From Pseudomonas farris (lineage in GTDB: Bacteria > Pseudomonadota > Gammaproteobacteria > Pseudomonadales > Pseudomonadaceae): DNA of 64,000 nt. Made by a program: the position numbers and the translations under genes. This document shows positions 18,833 through 26,752 of this stretch, piece by piece. The notes under the pieces were generated by a model that saw only the letters and a program-made list of their open reading frames with translations, searched no databases and was not told the origin of the DNA. The DNA is taken from positions 62,001-126,000 of the forward strand of contig NZ_JAHSTV010000012.1 of assembly GCF_019145235.1 (NCBI RefSeq), read 5' to 3'. Each line of letters starts with the position of its first letter. Within the stretch, counting starts at the first letter, position 1.

Positions 18833-19300
18833 CTACTTGTGGTAAGGGTGGCCGGACAGGACTGTCCAGGCACGATACAGCTGTTCGCCGATCAGAATCC
18901 GCACCAATGGGTGCGGCAACGTCAACGGCGACAACGACCAGCGTTGATCCGCCCGGGCACAGACCTCCGGCGCCAGCCCCTCGGGGCCACCGACCATGAA
19001 ATTCACCGTGCGCGAGTCCAGCCGCCAGCGATCGAGTTCGACCGCCAGTTGCTCGGTGCTCCAGGGCTTGCCGTGGACTTCGAGGGTGACAACGCGCTCG
19101 TTCGGCCCGACCTTGGCCAGCATGGCTTCGCCTTCCTGACGGATAAAGCGCGCCACGTCGGCGTTCTTGCCGCGGGTGTTGAGCGGAATTTCCACCAGTT
19201 CCAGCGCCAGCTCGGACGGAAGACGCTTGGCATATTCATGCCAGCCTTCTTCCACCCATTTGGGCATGCGTGAACCGACGGCGATCAGTCGCAGTCGCAC
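18833..19300 (-). CDS. rlmH: 23S rRNA pseudouridine-1915 N3-methyltransferase
   Basis: A small SPOUT methyltransferase (155 aa) acting on the completed 70S ribosome. The starting MRLRLIAVGSRMPKWVEEG, the SAM-knot segment FMVGGPEGL and the C-terminal SLSPLTLPHPLVRILIGEQLYRA are family hallmarks. It is tightly packed between rsfS and mrdA. Confidence 0.97.
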   Translation of the reverse strand: MRLRLIAVGSRMPKWVEEGWHEYAKRLPSELALELVEIPLNTRGKNADVARFIRQEGEAMLAKVGPNERVVTLEVHGKPWSTEQLAVELDRWRLDSRTVNFMVGGPEGLAPEVCARADQRWSLSPLTLPHPLVRILIGEQLYRAWTVLSGHPYHK

Positions 19301-19309
19301 AGCGGTCCC

Positions 19310-19804
19310 TTATTGCTGGTCTTTGTTGAGCTTGATGAAATGCTCATGGGTGTTTTCCGGGCTGTGGTGCGCGGCGCTGCCGGCACGGCTCTGCTCGGCA
19401 CCCTGCCACAAACGCTCCAGGTCATAGAACTGGCGAGCGCTGGCAGTCATCATGTGCACGATGACATCGTCCATATCCAGCAATACCCAGTCGCTGTCGC
19501 CCTTGCCTTCTTCACCCAACGGTTTGACGCCCTGGGCCTTGACCGCCTCGCGGACCTTATCCAGCATCGCGCCGATCTGGCGGTTGGAAGTACCGGTAGC
19601 GATGATCATGAAATCAGTGATGCTCTGCTTTTCACGAACGTCGATCACCAGAACATCCTGGGCCTTGACGTCTTCCAGGGCCGCTACGGCGACCTTGACC
19701 AGCTCTTCGCCGCGCAACTCCGGGCCGGTATTGGCCACTACTGGCAGTGGAGCGCTCTTGAACGTGCCCTTGCGCTTTACTTTGTTTACGTCTTTGTCAG
19801 TCAT
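19310..19804 (-). CDS. rsfS: Ribosomal silencing factor RsfS
   Basis: Binds uL14 and blocks subunit joining during starvation. The 164-aa protein contains the Iojap/RsfS core: ALEDVKAQDVLVIDVREKQS, DFMIIATGTSNRQ and DSDWVLLDMDDVIVHMM. A Pseudomonas-type N-terminal extension of about 40 residues precedes the core. The ATG at 19804 matches the family start. It precedes rlmH as in most proteobacteria. Confidence 0.96.
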   Translation of the reverse strand: MTDKDVNKVKRKGTFKSAPLPVVANTGPELRGEELVKVAVAALEDVKAQDVLVIDVREKQSITDFMIIATGTSNRQIGAMLDKVREAVKAQGVKPLGEEGKGDSDWVLLDMDDVIVHMMTASARQFYDLERLWQGAEQSRAGSAAHHSPENTHEHFIKLNKDQQ

Positions 19805-19876
19805 ATAAAACTCGTTTTGCTCGTATGTTCGGGCGCTTCGATACACGCATTCACGTGCCTTGAAGCGCGCCCTTTT

Positions 19877-20602
19877 TCAGTTCGACGCACGGTAAAGCCC
19901 GTGCGCATCGATGTAGGCCAGGACCGCGTCGGGCACCAGGAAACGTACCGACTTACCGCTGGCCAGCAGTTGACGGATCTGGGTGGCGGATACCGCGAGC
20001 GGCGTCTGCCAGACGAATGCAATCTGTCCGCTCGGCCCTTTGAGGGCCAGCGGGTCGCTCACCGAGCGCGCTGCCAGCAGGTTGCGCAAGGCATCCGGCG
20101 GTTCGCTGTCGGCATCCGGGCGTTGCAGCACCAGGATGTGGCAATGCTGGAGCAACTCTTCCCAGCGGTGCCAAGTGGGCAGGCCGCAAAATGCGTCCCA
20201 GCCCAAAAGTAGAAAAACCTGGTCTGGGGCGGCCAGTTCGGCACGCATCAGTTCCAGGGTATCGATAGTGTAGGACGGTTTGTCCCGCTGCAATTCGCGA
20301 GCGTCCACCACCAACGGTGGCACACCGGCCACCGCGCACTTGACCATCGCCAGACGGTCCTTCGCCGACACTTGCGGCGTACCGCGATGAGGCGGCCTGG
20401 CACTGGGTGTCAGACGCAACTCATCAAGCGCCAGCGATTCGGCGACTTCCAGCGCACCGCGCAAATGGCCGATGTGCACCGGGTCGAAGGTCCCGCCCAG
20501 TACGCCAATGCGTCGAGGCTGGGGCTCGCTGGCGGTCACTTGGGCTGACGGGTCGAAGTCGCCCAAGTCAGACCGACTCCTGGCCGCGCAACTGACCGTC
20601 AC
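19877..20602 (-). CDS. nadD: Nicotinate-mononucleotide adenylyltransferase
   Basis: Makes nicotinate adenine dinucleotide for NAD synthesis. The nucleotidyltransferase motif GGTFDPVHIGHL is near residue 35, and the second motif appears as VSATQIRQLL. The frame starts inside the end of proA (35-nt overlap); a shorter start close to RRIGVLGGTFD is also possible because homologues begin only a few residues before the motif. The start is therefore uncertain; the identity is not. Confidence 0.93.
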   Translation of the reverse strand: MTVSCAARSRSDLGDFDPSAQVTASEPQPRRIGVLGGTFDPVHIGHLRGALEVAESLALDELRLTPSARPPHRGTPQVSAKDRLAMVKCAVAGVPPLVVDARELQRDKPSYTIDTLELMRAELAAPDQVFLLLGWDAFCGLPTWHRWEELLQHCHILVLQRPDADSEPPDALRNLLAARSVSDPLALKGPSGQIAFVWQTPLAVSATQIRQLLASGKSVRFLVPDAVLAYIDAHGLYRASN

Positions 20603-21839
20603 CGACCACGATGTACTTCTCGCAGGTCAGCCCTTCGAGGCCCACCGGACCGCGGGCGTGCAGCTTATCAGTAGAAATGCCAATCTCGGCACCCAATCCG
20701 TATTCGAAGCCATCGGCGAAGCACGTCGGGGTGTTGATCATGACCGAAGACGAATCGACTTCAGCCACGAAACGCCGGGTGTCGGCCAGGTTTTCGCTGA
20801 CGATTGAATCGGTGTGATGGGAGCCGTACTTATTAATATGCTCGATGGCCTGATCCAGACCGTCGACCACACGGATCGAAAGGATCGGCGCCAGATATTC
20901 GGTGTGCCAGTCTTCTTCAGTGGCCGCAACGGCCTCGATGATCGCCCGGGTGCGCTCGCAACCGCGCAGTTCGACGCCTTTTTCGCGGAACTGGGCAGCC
21001 ATCGACGGCAGGAACTCCTTGGCAACCGATTGATCCACCAGCAAGGTTTCCATGGCACCACAGATGCCATAGCGATAAGTCTTGGCATTGAATGCAATGC
21101 GCTGGGCTTTCGGCAGATCGGCGTGGGCACTGACGTAGACGTGACAGATGCCGTCCAGGTGCTTGATGACGGGCACGCGGGCATCGCGACTGACCCGCTC
21201 GATCAGGCCACGACCGCCACGAGGCACGATGACGTCGACGTATTCCGGCATGGTGATCAGCGCGCCAACGGCGGCACGGTCGGTGGTTTCGACCACTTGC
21301 ACCACGGCGGCCGGCAGACCGGCCTCGGCCAGACCGCGCTGGATGCAGGCAGCAATCGCACGGTTGGAATGAATCGCCTCGGAGCCGCCACGCAAAATGG
21401 TCGCGTTGCCGGACTTAAGGCACAGGCTGGCGGCATCGATGGTCACGTTCGGCCGTGATTCGTAGATAATCCCGATCACGCCCAATGGCACGCGCATCTT
21501 GCCGACCTGGATGCCAGACGGGCGATAACTCATGTCGCGGATCGCACCCACCGGGTCCGGCAAGGCCGCGACCTGGCGTAAACCGACGATCATGCCGTCG
21601 ATGCGTTCCGGGGTCAGTGCCAGACGTTCCAGCAGAGCAGGCTCAAGACCGTTGGCGCGGCCGCCGGCCAAATCCCGTTCATTGGCTGCGGTCAGCTCGG
21701 CGCGTGCAGCGTCCAGCGCATTGGCAGCTGCCTGCAAGGCGCGGTTTTTCTGCGCGGTGCTGGCACGGCCGATCACGCGGGAAGCTTCGCGGGCGGCGCG
21801 ACCCAAACGGGTCATGTAGTCAAGAACGGACTCAGTCAT
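20568..21839 (-). CDS. proA: Gamma-glutamyl phosphate reductase
   Basis: The second enzyme of proline synthesis. The 423-aa protein has the aldehyde-dehydrogenase-like fold with GVIGIIYESRPNVTIDA, KSGNATILRGGSEA, PRGGRGLI and the catalytic cysteine in KHLDGICHVYV. The start MTESVLDYM at 21839 matches the family. It leads the leftward proA-nadD-rsfS-rlmH group; the 189-nt gap to divergent mpg should contain both promoters. Confidence 0.97.
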   Translation of the reverse strand: MTESVLDYMTRLGRAAREASRVIGRASTAQKNRALQAAANALDAARAELTAANERDLAGGRANGLEPALLERLALTPERIDGMIVGLRQVAALPDPVGAIRDMSYRPSGIQVGKMRVPLGVIGIIYESRPNVTIDAASLCLKSGNATILRGGSEAIHSNRAIAACIQRGLAEAGLPAAVVQVVETTDRAAVGALITMPEYVDVIVPRGGRGLIERVSRDARVPVIKHLDGICHVYVSAHADLPKAQRIAFNAKTYRYGICGAMETLLVDQSVAKEFLPSMAAQFREKGVELRGCERTRAIIEAVAATEEDWHTEYLAPILSIRVVDGLDQAIEHINKYGSHHTDSIVSENLADTRRFVAEVDSSSVMINTPTCFADGFEYGLGAEIGISTDKLHARGPVGLEGLTCEKYIVVGDGQLRGQESV

Positions 21840-22028
21840 GGTCTGCAATGGTCTTTGCTAAAGTCTTGGTAAAGAGTAAAGCGGCAGATTATAGCTGTCG
21901 CGTCCCGGGACTAACAGCGGTGACAGGCGGATGGTCGAAATGGAGCGCAATTTGCCGACGTTCAGCCGGGATTAAGCTGCATATTGTTATCATCACGACT
22001 CAATCAGCCCTGATAAACGCTGTTCATC

Positions 22029-22727
22029 ATGACCAATCTGCCTGTTTCTGCATCCACTACGCACCAGCCCAAGGGGCTGCCGGATGCATTTTTCGACCGC
22101 GATGCGCAAACGCTGGCCCGGGATTTACTGGGCAAAATCATCCGTCATCGGGTCGGCGATCTGTGGCTCAGTGCGCGGATTATCGAGACCGAAGCCTATT
22201 ACTGCGAAGAAAAAGGCAGCCACGCCTCACTTGGCTACACAGAAAAGCGTAAGGCTTTGTTTCTGGATGGCGGCCACATCTATATGTATTACGCCCGCGG
22301 CGGCGATTCCCTGAACTTCAGCGCTCAGGGGCCAGGCAATGCAGTGCTGATCAAATCCGCCTATCCATGGGTCGACGAACTGAGCGGGCCGGCGAGTCTG
22401 GCGCAGATGCTATTGAACAATCCCGATGCTCAGGGCCGCCCTCGCCCCTCGCAAAAACTGTGTGCCGGGCAGACGCTGCTCTGCAAAGCGCTGGGACTGA
22501 AGGTGCCGGTCTGGGATGCCAAGCGCTTCGACCATGAAGTGCTGCTGGTGGAAGATGTCGGGCCCGCGCCCGGCCATATCATCCAGACCACACGCCTGGG
22601 CATCCCCCACGGGCGCGACGAACATTTGATGTACCGTTTTGTTGATGCGGCTTACGCACTTTACTGCACGCGTAACCCGCTGCGCCGGGGGCAAGTCGAA
22701 GGTCGCGATTATTTTTTGTTGTCCTGA
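22029..22727 (+). CDS. DNA-3-methyladenine glycosylase (AAG/MPG type)
   Basis: A base-excision repair enzyme removing alkylated purines. The 232-aa protein has the AAG pattern: LARDLLGKII, the catalytic region IETEAYYCEEKGSHAS, the YARGGDSLNF segment and the C-terminal RNPLRRGQ. It stands alone, divergent from proA and followed by a REPIN. Confidence 0.93.
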   Translation: MTNLPVSASTTHQPKGLPDAFFDRDAQTLARDLLGKIIRHRVGDLWLSARIIETEAYYCEEKGSHASLGYTEKRKALFLDGGHIYMYYARGGDSLNFSAQGPGNAVLIKSAYPWVDELSGPASLAQMLLNNPDAQGRPRPSQKLCAGQTLLCKALGLKVPVWDAKRFDHEVLLVEDVGPAPGHIIQTTRLGIPHGRDEHLMYRFVDAAYALYCTRNPLRRGQVEGRDYFLLS

Positions 22728-22742
22728 ATATTGGGAAATCCC

Positions 22743-22835
22743 TTGTGGGAGCGAGCCTGCTCGCGATAGCAGACTGATCGTCGAAGTAGATGTCGTCTGA
22801 CACTCCGCTATCGCGAGCAAGCTCGCTCCCACATG
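22743..22835. repeat. REPIN, variant arms
   Basis: Inverted arms TGTGGGAGCGAGCCTGCTCG and its near complement with an extended CGCGATAGC stem, spacer about 40 nt. The GAGC-for-GGGC change distinguishes this subfamily from the copies at 1445 and 9152. Confidence 0.85.
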
Positions 22836-22904
22836 AGACCTGTAGTGTTTTGAAGATTGCGTTCGTCCTTTGGGACCGATTGATTATTCGATGGAGTTGT
22901 TTTT

Positions 22905-24221
22905 ATGGGCCCATGGCTCGATAGCGTGACCGGTTGGTTGACGGTCAATCCACAGTGGCTGGCCGCGGCAGTGTTCATAGTGGCTTGCGTTGAATGCCTG
23001 GCAATTGCCGGGCTGATCGTGCCCGGCACAGTGTTGCTGTTTGCCGTGGCGGTGCTGGCCGGCAGTGGCGCGTTGTCATTGGGTGAAACGCTGCTGCTGG
23101 GTTTCCTCGGCGGTGTACTGGGCGACATCGTTTCGTACTTTTTAGGGCGACATTTCCACCAGAACATCCGTCGCCTGCCAGGGTTGCGCCATCATCCGGA
23201 ATGGATGGCCGGGGCCGAGGCTTATTTCCAGCGTTATGGCATCGCCAGCCTGTTGGTCGGACGCTTTATCGGCCCGCTGCGGCCAATGCTGCCAATGGTC
23301 GCCGGGATGTTCGACATGCCATTCCCGCGATTCGCCGTCGTCAGCCTGTTGGCTGCCGCGGGCTGGAGCCTCGCCTATCTCCTGCCGGGCTGGGCCACCG
23401 GGGCGGCGATTCGCTTGCCATTGCCGGAAGGTTTCTGGCCTGAAGCCGGGATTGTCGCCGGCAGCATTGCGGTGATGGTCGGTCTGAGCGCAAACAGCAG
23501 CCTGCGCCGCCATCGCCGGGCGACCATCTGGATCAGCAGCATGAGCCTGTTGATCCTGATCGGGCTGTTCATCGGCTACCCGCACCTGACCGCCCTCGAC
23601 CAGGGATTGATGACCCTGATACAGGAGCACCGCAGCCCGGTGCTTGATGAAGCGGCTGTGGTGTTCACGCTGATCGGTGAATTCCGCAACATGTTCATGA
23701 TCAGCGCGCTGCTGACAGTCTTGCTGTTGCTGACACGACAATGGCGGCACGCGATCTTCGCCGGCGGCACCCTGCTGTTCACCGCGCTGGGCAACACCGC
23801 GACCAAGCACTTTTTCGCCCGCGTGCGCCCAGAAGTGCTGAGCGACCCACTGACCAGCTACAGCATGCCCAGCGGCCATGCCTCGGGCTCTTTCGCGCTG
23901 TTCTTGACGCTGGCGGTGCTGGCGGGTCGCGGACAACCGCCGCGCATGCGCCTGACCTGGTTATTGGTGGGCTGCTTGCCGGCGCTGACGATTTCCTTTT
24001 CACGGGTGTACCTGGGCGCGCACTGGCCGACCGATGTACTGGCCGGCGCGATGCTGGCGGCATGCGTGTGTGCGGCCAGCCTTTGGCTGACTCAACGCCA
24101 GACGTCGCTCAACGCCATGCCGCAGAAAATCTGGTGGCTGGTGTTGCCTTCATTGGTGGCATTGTTCGGTTTCTTTGTGTTGAGGCACATGCCGCATGCG
24201 ATGTTGAGGTATGCGTACTGA
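22905..24221 (+). CDS. DedA-PAP2 fusion membrane protein
   Basis: A 438-aa integral membrane protein joining two lipid-handling modules. Residues about 15-195 form a DedA/VTT domain (AGLIVPGTVLL, FLGGVLGDIVSYFLGR, RFIGPLRPMLPMVAG), a family tied to lipid scrambling and undecaprenyl-phosphate recycling. Residues about 215-410 form a PAP2 phosphatase with all three motifs: KHFFARVRP, PSGHASG and SRVYLGAHWPTD. The combination suggests dephosphorylation plus flipping of a polyprenyl or phosphatidate lipid; this is inference. Confidence 0.9.
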   Translation: MGPWLDSVTGWLTVNPQWLAAAVFIVACVECLAIAGLIVPGTVLLFAVAVLAGSGALSLGETLLLGFLGGVLGDIVSYFLGRHFHQNIRRLPGLRHHPEWMAGAEAYFQRYGIASLLVGRFIGPLRPMLPMVAGMFDMPFPRFAVVSLLAAAGWSLAYLLPGWATGAAIRLPLPEGFWPEAGIVAGSIAVMVGLSANSSLRRHRRATIWISSMSLLILIGLFIGYPHLTALDQGLMTLIQEHRSPVLDEAAVVFTLIGEFRNMFMISALLTVLLLLTRQWRHAIFAGGTLLFTALGNTATKHFFARVRPEVLSDPLTSYSMPSGHASGSFALFLTLAVLAGRGQPPRMRLTWLLVGCLPALTISFSRVYLGAHWPTDVLAGAMLAACVCAASLWLTQRQTSLNAMPQKIWWLVLPSLVALFGFFVLRHMPHAMLRYAY

Positions 24222-24227
24222 AGATCA

Positions 24228-24304
24228 AAAGATCGCAGCCTTCGGCAGCTCCTACAGGGAGTACGCCAATTTAATGTAGGAGCTGCCGCAGGCTGCGATC
24301 TTTT
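24228..24304. repeat. Inverted repeat, AGATCGCAGCCT type
   Basis: Arms starting AGATCGCAGCCTTCGGCAGC and ending in the complement, spacer about 20 nt, between convergent genes. This is a third repeat family distinct from the GCGGGCTTGCTCGCG REPs, and is common between convergent genes in fluorescent pseudomonads. Confidence 0.8.
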
Positions 24305-24312
24305 AGCGGACG

Positions 24313-24909
24313 TCAGGCAAACAACTCACCCTGCAACTCATCCAGCAACGCCTGAATCGCATCCAGCCGCTGCTGCGGATCATCAAGTTGCAGCAGGTCT
24401 ATCTTGTCCACCTCGGCAAACGGCAACAGGTAGGCCAGCTGATTTGCCAGCGACTGTTGCCCCGTCGCTTCGGTGCCCATGCTCAGCGCTTCGACCATCG
24501 GGTGTTCCGCCAAAGCCTTGAGCAGTGCGACCAGGTCGGCGTCCTCATCCTGCAGCGGTTGCTCGGGCTCGTCTTCCAGCCACTCGACTTCGGCGACGAT
24601 CAACTGGTTGCGCTGCACCTCGGTGCGCACAACGTGGAAACGCCGCCCGCCCTTCACCCGAATACCCAGCAGGCCATTGTCCTGCTGGTGGAAGTCGGTG
24701 ATCAGCGCCTCGCACCCCACCCGTGCGTAGCCTTCGGGGGCGATGCCGACTTCTTCACCGTCGAGGATGCACACCACGCCGAAGCCGCCGCCCTGTTTCA
24801 TGCAGCGACCGATCATGTCCAGATAACGCGCCTCGAAGATCTGCAAGTCGAGGATGCAGTCCGGAAACAGCACCGTGTTCAGCGGAAAAAGCGGCAGACT
24901 CATAGACAT
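24313..24909 (-). CDS. LON substrate-binding domain protein
   Basis: A 198-aa stand-alone Lon N-terminal (LAN/PUA-like) domain with no AAA or protease part. The start LPLFPLNTVLFPDCILDLQIFEARY is diagnostic of the domain. Such proteins may act as adaptors, but the role is unknown. It is 4 nt from lrgB and may be co-transcribed. Confidence 0.88.
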   Translation of the reverse strand: MSMSLPLFPLNTVLFPDCILDLQIFEARYLDMIGRCMKQGGGFGVVCILDGEEVGIAPEGYARVGCEALITDFHQQDNGLLGIRVKGGRRFHVVRTEVQRNQLIVAEVEWLEDEPEQPLQDEDADLVALLKALAEHPMVEALSMGTEATGQQSLANQLAYLLPFAEVDKIDLLQLDDPQQRLDAIQALLDELQGELFA

Positions 24910-24913
24910 TTCC

Positions 24914-25630
24914 TTACACCACCATCGACACCGCCAACGGCAGGAACACCGCCGTGGCCACGCCCATCAGACTCATCGCCAGTGCCGCGAAGGCACCGCA
25001 CTCTTCACTTTCCTGCAAGGCCACCGAAGTGCCGACCGCATGAGCGGTCATGCCCAGAGCCATGCCGCGGGCCTCTGGGCTGTGGACACCGAGACGGGTC
25101 AAAAGACTCGGCCCGAAGATTGCCCCGATCACCCCGGTAATCAATACGAACACCGCCGCCAATGCCGCGACACCACCGATCTGCTCCGCCACCAGCATGG
25201 CAATCGGCGAAGTCACCGATTTGGGTGCCATGGTCATCAGGATCATGTGTTCGGCGCCGAACCACCAGCCCAGCAGCACACCCATGCCCGTGGCGACCAC
25301 ACCACCTATCACCAGCGTAGTAAATATCGGCCAGAACAACTGCCGGATCCGCCGCAGGTTGAGGTACAGCGGTACCGCCAGCGCAACAGTGGCCGGCCCG
25401 AGCAAGATACTGAGGATCTCGGTGCTCTTGCGGTACTCGGCGTAACTCAGGCCGCAACCGACCAGCACAGCGATGACCAGCAACATGGAAACCAGTACCG
25501 GCTGCAGAAAAACCCAGCGGGTTTTCTCGAACGCTGCCAGCACCAACTGATACGCCCCCAGCGTAATACCAATACCGAACAATGGATGATGAATCACCGA
25601 CGCCCAGGCGCCGTGCCAATCGAAAATCAT
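24914..25630 (-). CDS. lrgB: LrgB/CidB family membrane protein
   Basis: A 238-aa multi-helix protein with the LrgB hallmarks LLGPATVALAVPLY, TMAPKSVTSPIAM and GMTAHAVGTSVALQ. With LrgA it forms a holin/antiholin-like pair linked to murein hydrolase export and, in other bacteria, pyruvate transport. The start at 25630 overlaps the lrgA stop by 4 nt (ATGA); a longer open frame upstream is only the other strand-frame of lrgA. Confidence 0.92.
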   Translation of the reverse strand: MIFDWHGAWASVIHHPLFGIGITLGAYQLVLAAFEKTRWVFLQPVLVSMLLVIAVLVGCGLSYAEYRKSTEILSILLGPATVALAVPLYLNLRRIRQLFWPIFTTLVIGGVVATGMGVLLGWWFGAEHMILMTMAPKSVTSPIAMLVAEQIGGVAALAAVFVLITGVIGAIFGPSLLTRLGVHSPEARGMALGMTAHAVGTSVALQESEECGAFAALAMSLMGVATAVFLPLAVSMVV

Positions 25631-25989
25631 TGGCCGTCCTCGCGATGAGCGTGAGGCTTGACCATGCGCTGCATCAACACGCCGGCGAAGGCCATCGACA
25701 ACAGCAGCGACAGCACCAGCGCACCGGTGATCGCCCAGAAATCCGCGGCAATGTCGGCGGCGTAAACCATCACCCCCACCGCCGGCGGCACCAGCAGCAA
25801 CGGCAGGTAACGCAGCAAGCTGCTGGCGGCGAGGTTCAGGGGCTCGCCGACTTGCCCGCGAATAATCAGATACCCCAGCAGCAACAGCAGGCCAATGATC
25901 GGCCCCGGCAGTACCGGCAAAAACAGATGATTGAGGGCGGTGCCGAGCAATTGAAAAAGCACCAGCCAGGTCAGGCCACGTAACAACAT
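25627..25989 (-). CDS. lrgA: CidA/LrgA family protein
   Basis: A 120-aa protein of four membrane helices with the family motif LPGPIIGLLLLL and a LVPPAVGVMVY segment. It heads the lrgA-lrgB pair. No regulator gene is adjacent. Confidence 0.92.
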   Translation of the reverse strand: MLLRGLTWLVLFQLLGTALNHLFLPVLPGPIIGLLLLLGYLIIRGQVGEPLNLAASSLLRYLPLLLVPPAVGVMVYAADIAADFWAITGALVLSLLLSMAFAGVLMQRMVKPHAHREDGQ

Positions 25990-26183
25990 CCATCATCTCC
26001 CACGCGCTCTCCCCACAAAGAAGGGGCCCGACATTATAAGCACGCCAACGCTATGAATCGGCATTCGCCAAAAGCATGGATAGTTGACCGGAACAATTTG
26101 TCATGTTGATCTAAAGTGGTTCGCAAGGGAGGTCATCCCCCCGCTCGAAAAACTAAAAACCGATGAACCCAAGGAGAGTCTCA

Positions 26184-26639
26184 ATGCCCTATGTTCCAGT
26201 TGCGGAGCTCAAAGATTATGTCGGCAAGGAACTCGGACGTTCCCAGTGGCTCACCATCGACCAGGAACGTATCAACCTGTTCGCAGAAGCCACAGGCGAT
26301 TATCAGTTCATCCATGTCGATCCAGTCAAAGCTGCGCAAACACCTTTTGGCAGCACCATTGCCCATGGTTTCCTGTCGTTGTCACTGATCCCCAAACTGA
26401 TGGAAGACATCCTCATCCTGCCCGAAGGCGCGAAGATGGTGGTCAACTACGGTCTGGACAGCGTGCGTTTCATCCAGCCTGTGAAGGTCAATTCCAGGGT
26501 GCGACTCAAGGTCGACATGAACGAGGTCATCGAGAAGAAACCCGGCCAATGGTTGCTCAAAGCCACCGCCACGCTTGAAATCGAAGGGTCGGACAAACCG
26601 GCGTATATCGCCGAGCCACTGTCCCTCTGCTTCGTGTAA
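26184..26639 (+). CDS. MaoC-like (R)-hydratase family protein
   Basis: A 151-aa hot-dog-fold protein. The hydratase-2 motif is present: FAEATGDYQFIHVDP followed by TPFGSTIAHGFLSLSL, with the catalytic Asp and His. It probably hydrates an enoyl-CoA or related thioester; the substrate is unknown. The start at 26184 has a clear AAGGAGAG ribosome-binding site; an ATG 21 nt earlier lies upstream of it. Confidence 0.9.
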   Translation: MPYVPVAELKDYVGKELGRSQWLTIDQERINLFAEATGDYQFIHVDPVKAAQTPFGSTIAHGFLSLSLIPKLMEDILILPEGAKMVVNYGLDSVRFIQPVKVNSRVRLKVDMNEVIEKKPGQWLLKATATLEIEGSDKPAYIAEPLSLCFV

Positions 26640-26752
26640 AGCATCCCGGATGCGAAGCAGCCACGCTGTTTCGCGCCGTGTCTCTGCCGTGTCCCTATAA
26701 ATGCGACACATAGCTGCGGCATACTCGGTCGTCTAATTGCCCGGATCCCGCT

